NCBI GenBank assembly: GCA_946539945.1
Contig: CAMNHX010000082.1
Coordinates: forward strand, 1-7,052
Source of the DNA: an uncultured Desulfobulbus sp.
GTDB lineage: Bacteria; Desulfobacterota; Desulfobulbia; Desulfobulbales; Desulfobulbaceae
DNA length: 7,052 bases
Direction of reading: 5' to 3'
The position numbers were made by a program, and so were the translations under genes. The number at the start of each line of letters is the position of its first letter. Positions within the stretch are counted from its first letter, which is position 1. Below the pieces are notes generated by a model, which worked only from the letters and a program-made list of their open reading frames with translations, did no database searches and was not told where the DNA came from. Shown piece after piece: positions 5,970 through 7,052 of the stretch.

Positions 5970-6920
5970 GTGAAAGGAATGGCTATTCAAAACCTGTTCC
6001 CTGGTACGGTACATTTGCCAGACTATATCTACATCTGCGAAGATGCAGGCACATTTTGTCGGACTATTGATGATGAAAGTATAAATCTTATTATTACATC
6101 TCCCCCTTATAATATAGGAAAATCGTATGAATCCAAAACAAGTATTAACAGTTATATTGAAAATCTTGAGCCTTTACTGAAGGAATTTGTACGTATCTTG
6201 GCAAAAACCGGAAGTCTGTGTTGGCAAACCGGGAACTTTGTAGAAAAGGGAGAAATATACCCACTTGACATTTACTTTTACCCTTTTTTCAAAAAACTTG
6301 GCCTACATTTACGGAACAGAATAATCTGGCACTTTGGTCATGGATTACACTGTTCTAAACGATTCAGTGGAAGATACGAGACACTACTTTGGTTTACCAA
6401 AGAAGACAACTATACTTTCAATCTTAATGATGTGCGAGTTCCTGCAAAATATCCAGGGAAACGGCATTTCAAAGGTGAGAAAAAAGGACTGATTAGTGGA
6501 AATCCCAAGGGAAAGAATCCTGAAGATGTGTGGGAACTGACATTGGCCCGCCTACATGATGATTGGGAATCCCAGTTTTGGGATATTCCCAATGTCAAAG
6601 CCAATCACCCGGAAAAAGTGGATCACCCCTGCCAGTTTCCGGTTGAGCTGGTTGAGAGGTGTGTGTTAGCTTTAACCAATGAGAATGATATTGTCTATGA
6701 CCCTTTTGCTGGAGTTGGTTCCACTCTCATTGCTGCACTCAAGAATGGACGTATCGCGTATGGAACAGATACAGAAGAGAAGTTTGTCAATATAGGTAAA
6801 GAAAGAATAGAAAAGTTGAGGAATGGAACTCTGGTAACAAGACCAATACATCAGGAAATTTATAAACCTGCGGTAACAGACAAGATAGCTCAAATACCTA
6901 ACGAATGGGGTAAAAAGTGA
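5970..6920 (+). CDS. Site-specific DNA methyltransferase, beta class (N4-cytosine or N6-adenine), probably orphan
   Basis: Transfers a methyl group from S-adenosylmethionine to a base in a specific DNA site. The product is 316 residues from GTG at 5970, or 313 from ATG at 5979. The catalytic motif IV TSPPYNIG (43-50) comes first and the cofactor motif I DPFAGVGST (244-252) near the C-terminus: the beta-class order. Between them are IIWHFGHGLHCSKRFSGRYE (118-137), then YPGKRHFKGEKKG (161-173) and SGNPKGKNPEDVWE (176-189), typical of a restriction-modification methyltransferase group; the variable 50-160 part may include target recognition. HPCQFPVELVERCV (219-232) precedes motif I. SPPY fits N4-cytosine but also occurs in N6-adenine enzymes. 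Base use is AT-rich (17 G/C in the 60 bases 6061-6120, against 38 in 4261-4320), so it is probably acquired. The stop overlaps a truncated endonuclease stub. Neither start codon has a well-placed Shine-Dalgarno sequence. Confidence 0.92.
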   Translation: MKGMAIQNLFPGTVHLPDYIYICEDAGTFCRTIDDESINLIITSPPYNIGKSYESKTSINSYIENLEPLLKEFVRILAKTGSLCWQTGNFVEKGEIYPLDIYFYPFFKKLGLHLRNRIIWHFGHGLHCSKRFSGRYETLLWFTKEDNYTFNLNDVRVPAKYPGKRHFKGEKKGLISGNPKGKNPEDVWELTLARLHDDWESQFWDIPNVKANHPEKVDHPCQFPVELVERCVLALTNENDIVYDPFAGVGSTLIAALKNGRIAYGTDTEEKFVNIGKERIEKLRNGTLVTRPIHQEIYKPAVTDKIAQIPNEWGKK

Positions 6921-6961
6921 AAATTGCAAAGATATACAGCCATTTGAATGGATATGAATGA
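6917..6961 (+). pseudogene. Truncated 5' end of a restriction endonuclease gene
   Basis: GTG at 6917 overlaps the TGA of the methyltransferase (GTGA), the layout of a translationally coupled restriction pair, and GGGG at 6907-6910 is a weak ribosome site 6 bases upstream. The frame gives MKIAKIYSHLNGYE and then stops at TGA 6959-6961. I recall MKI-x-x-IYSHLNG as the opening of a group of restriction endonucleases related to BglII, which would normally continue for some 200 residues or more. None of the three forward frames after 6961 continues anything like it, and the base composition changes there. This points to a deletion or insertion junction at about 6959 rather than a point mutation. 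The family name is from memory and unverified. Confidence 0.6.
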
Positions 6962-6993
6962 GAGCGGTGAAAGCAGTCATGGAGAAGACCGGG

Positions 6994-7009
6994 AAGGAGG
7001 CAGGAGATG
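6994..7009 (+). promoter_or_regulatory. Strong Shine-Dalgarno sequence and ATG at the edge of the window
   Basis: AAGGAGG (about 6994-7000) is followed, 6 bases later, by an ATG at 7007. The frame reads MDFYRASH and then meets TGA (7031-7033) inside the tandem repeat. A start signal of this quality before so short a frame suggests the beginning of a gene interrupted or switched by the repeat. A second frame from ATG 6979 (MEKTGKEAGDG) stays open to the edge but has no clear ribosome site. Confidence 0.35.
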
Positions 7010-7052
7010 GACTTTTACCGTGCTTCGCACTGAAAGACTTTTACCGTGCTTC
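7010..7052. repeat. 26-base tandem repeat running into the window edge
   Basis: GACTTTTACCGTGCTTC occurs at 7010-7026 and again, identical, at 7036-7052, where the window ends. The period is 26 bases, the copies being joined by GCACTGAAA. Each full unit contains a small palindrome, GTGCTTCGCAC. Only 1.7 units are visible, so the total copy number is unknown. It may be a variable-number tandem repeat, a local duplication, or the start of a larger repeat element. Confidence 0.7.

Noticed and set aside
6672..6980. Minus-strand open frame over the end of the methyltransferase and the endonuclease stub
   Set aside because: It lies opposite the conserved motif I region of the methyltransferase and has no recognisable features.
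7010..7052. CRISPR array
   Set aside because: The period is only 26 bases, with a 9-base joint between 17-base copies. That leaves no room for a spacer, and the joint belongs to the same tandem unit.

Overview
The window looks like chromosomal DNA from a moderately GC-rich Gram-negative anaerobe. My best guess is a member of the Desulfovibrionaceae or a relative. This rests on an aspartate kinase gene directly followed by citramalate synthase, a phosphofructokinase with unusual active-site motifs, and the codon use. It is inference, not a database match.

Left part (1-2126): the 5' end of a cysteine hydrolase (isochorismatase-like) gene leaves the window on the minus strand. It diverges across about 210 bases from a 6-phosphofructokinase gene (442-1590). 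A small unrecognised gene (1653-2051) follows pfkA on the same strand, and a strong intrinsic terminator (2080-2126) closes that unit.

Middle part (2127-5627): an aspartate kinase gene (lysC) with a structured leader, a citramalate synthase gene (cimA) three bases downstream, and a small ComEA-like helix-hairpin-helix protein overlapping the cimA end. They read as one operon ending at a hairpin with a T-run (5582-5627). LysC commits aspartate to lysine, threonine and methionine. CimA makes citramalate from pyruvate and acetyl-CoA, giving 2-oxobutyrate for isoleucine without threonine. lysC also contains an internal ATG with a good Shine-Dalgarno sequence, at the place where the separate beta subunit begins in other bacteria.

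Right part (5628-7052): accessory DNA. A palindromic MITE-like repeat (about 5797-5965) lies directly against a visibly AT-rich DNA methyltransferase gene (5970-6920). The methyltransferase stop codon overlaps the start of a 14-codon stub that resembles the N-terminus of a restriction endonuclease, so the methyltransferase appears to be an orphan left by a broken restriction-modification pair. After the stub the sequence becomes GC-richer. It then shows a strong Shine-Dalgarno sequence and an ATG leading into a 26-base tandem repeat that runs into the window edge. No complete new defence system is visible; the most interesting material is this decayed restriction-modification locus and its repeats.
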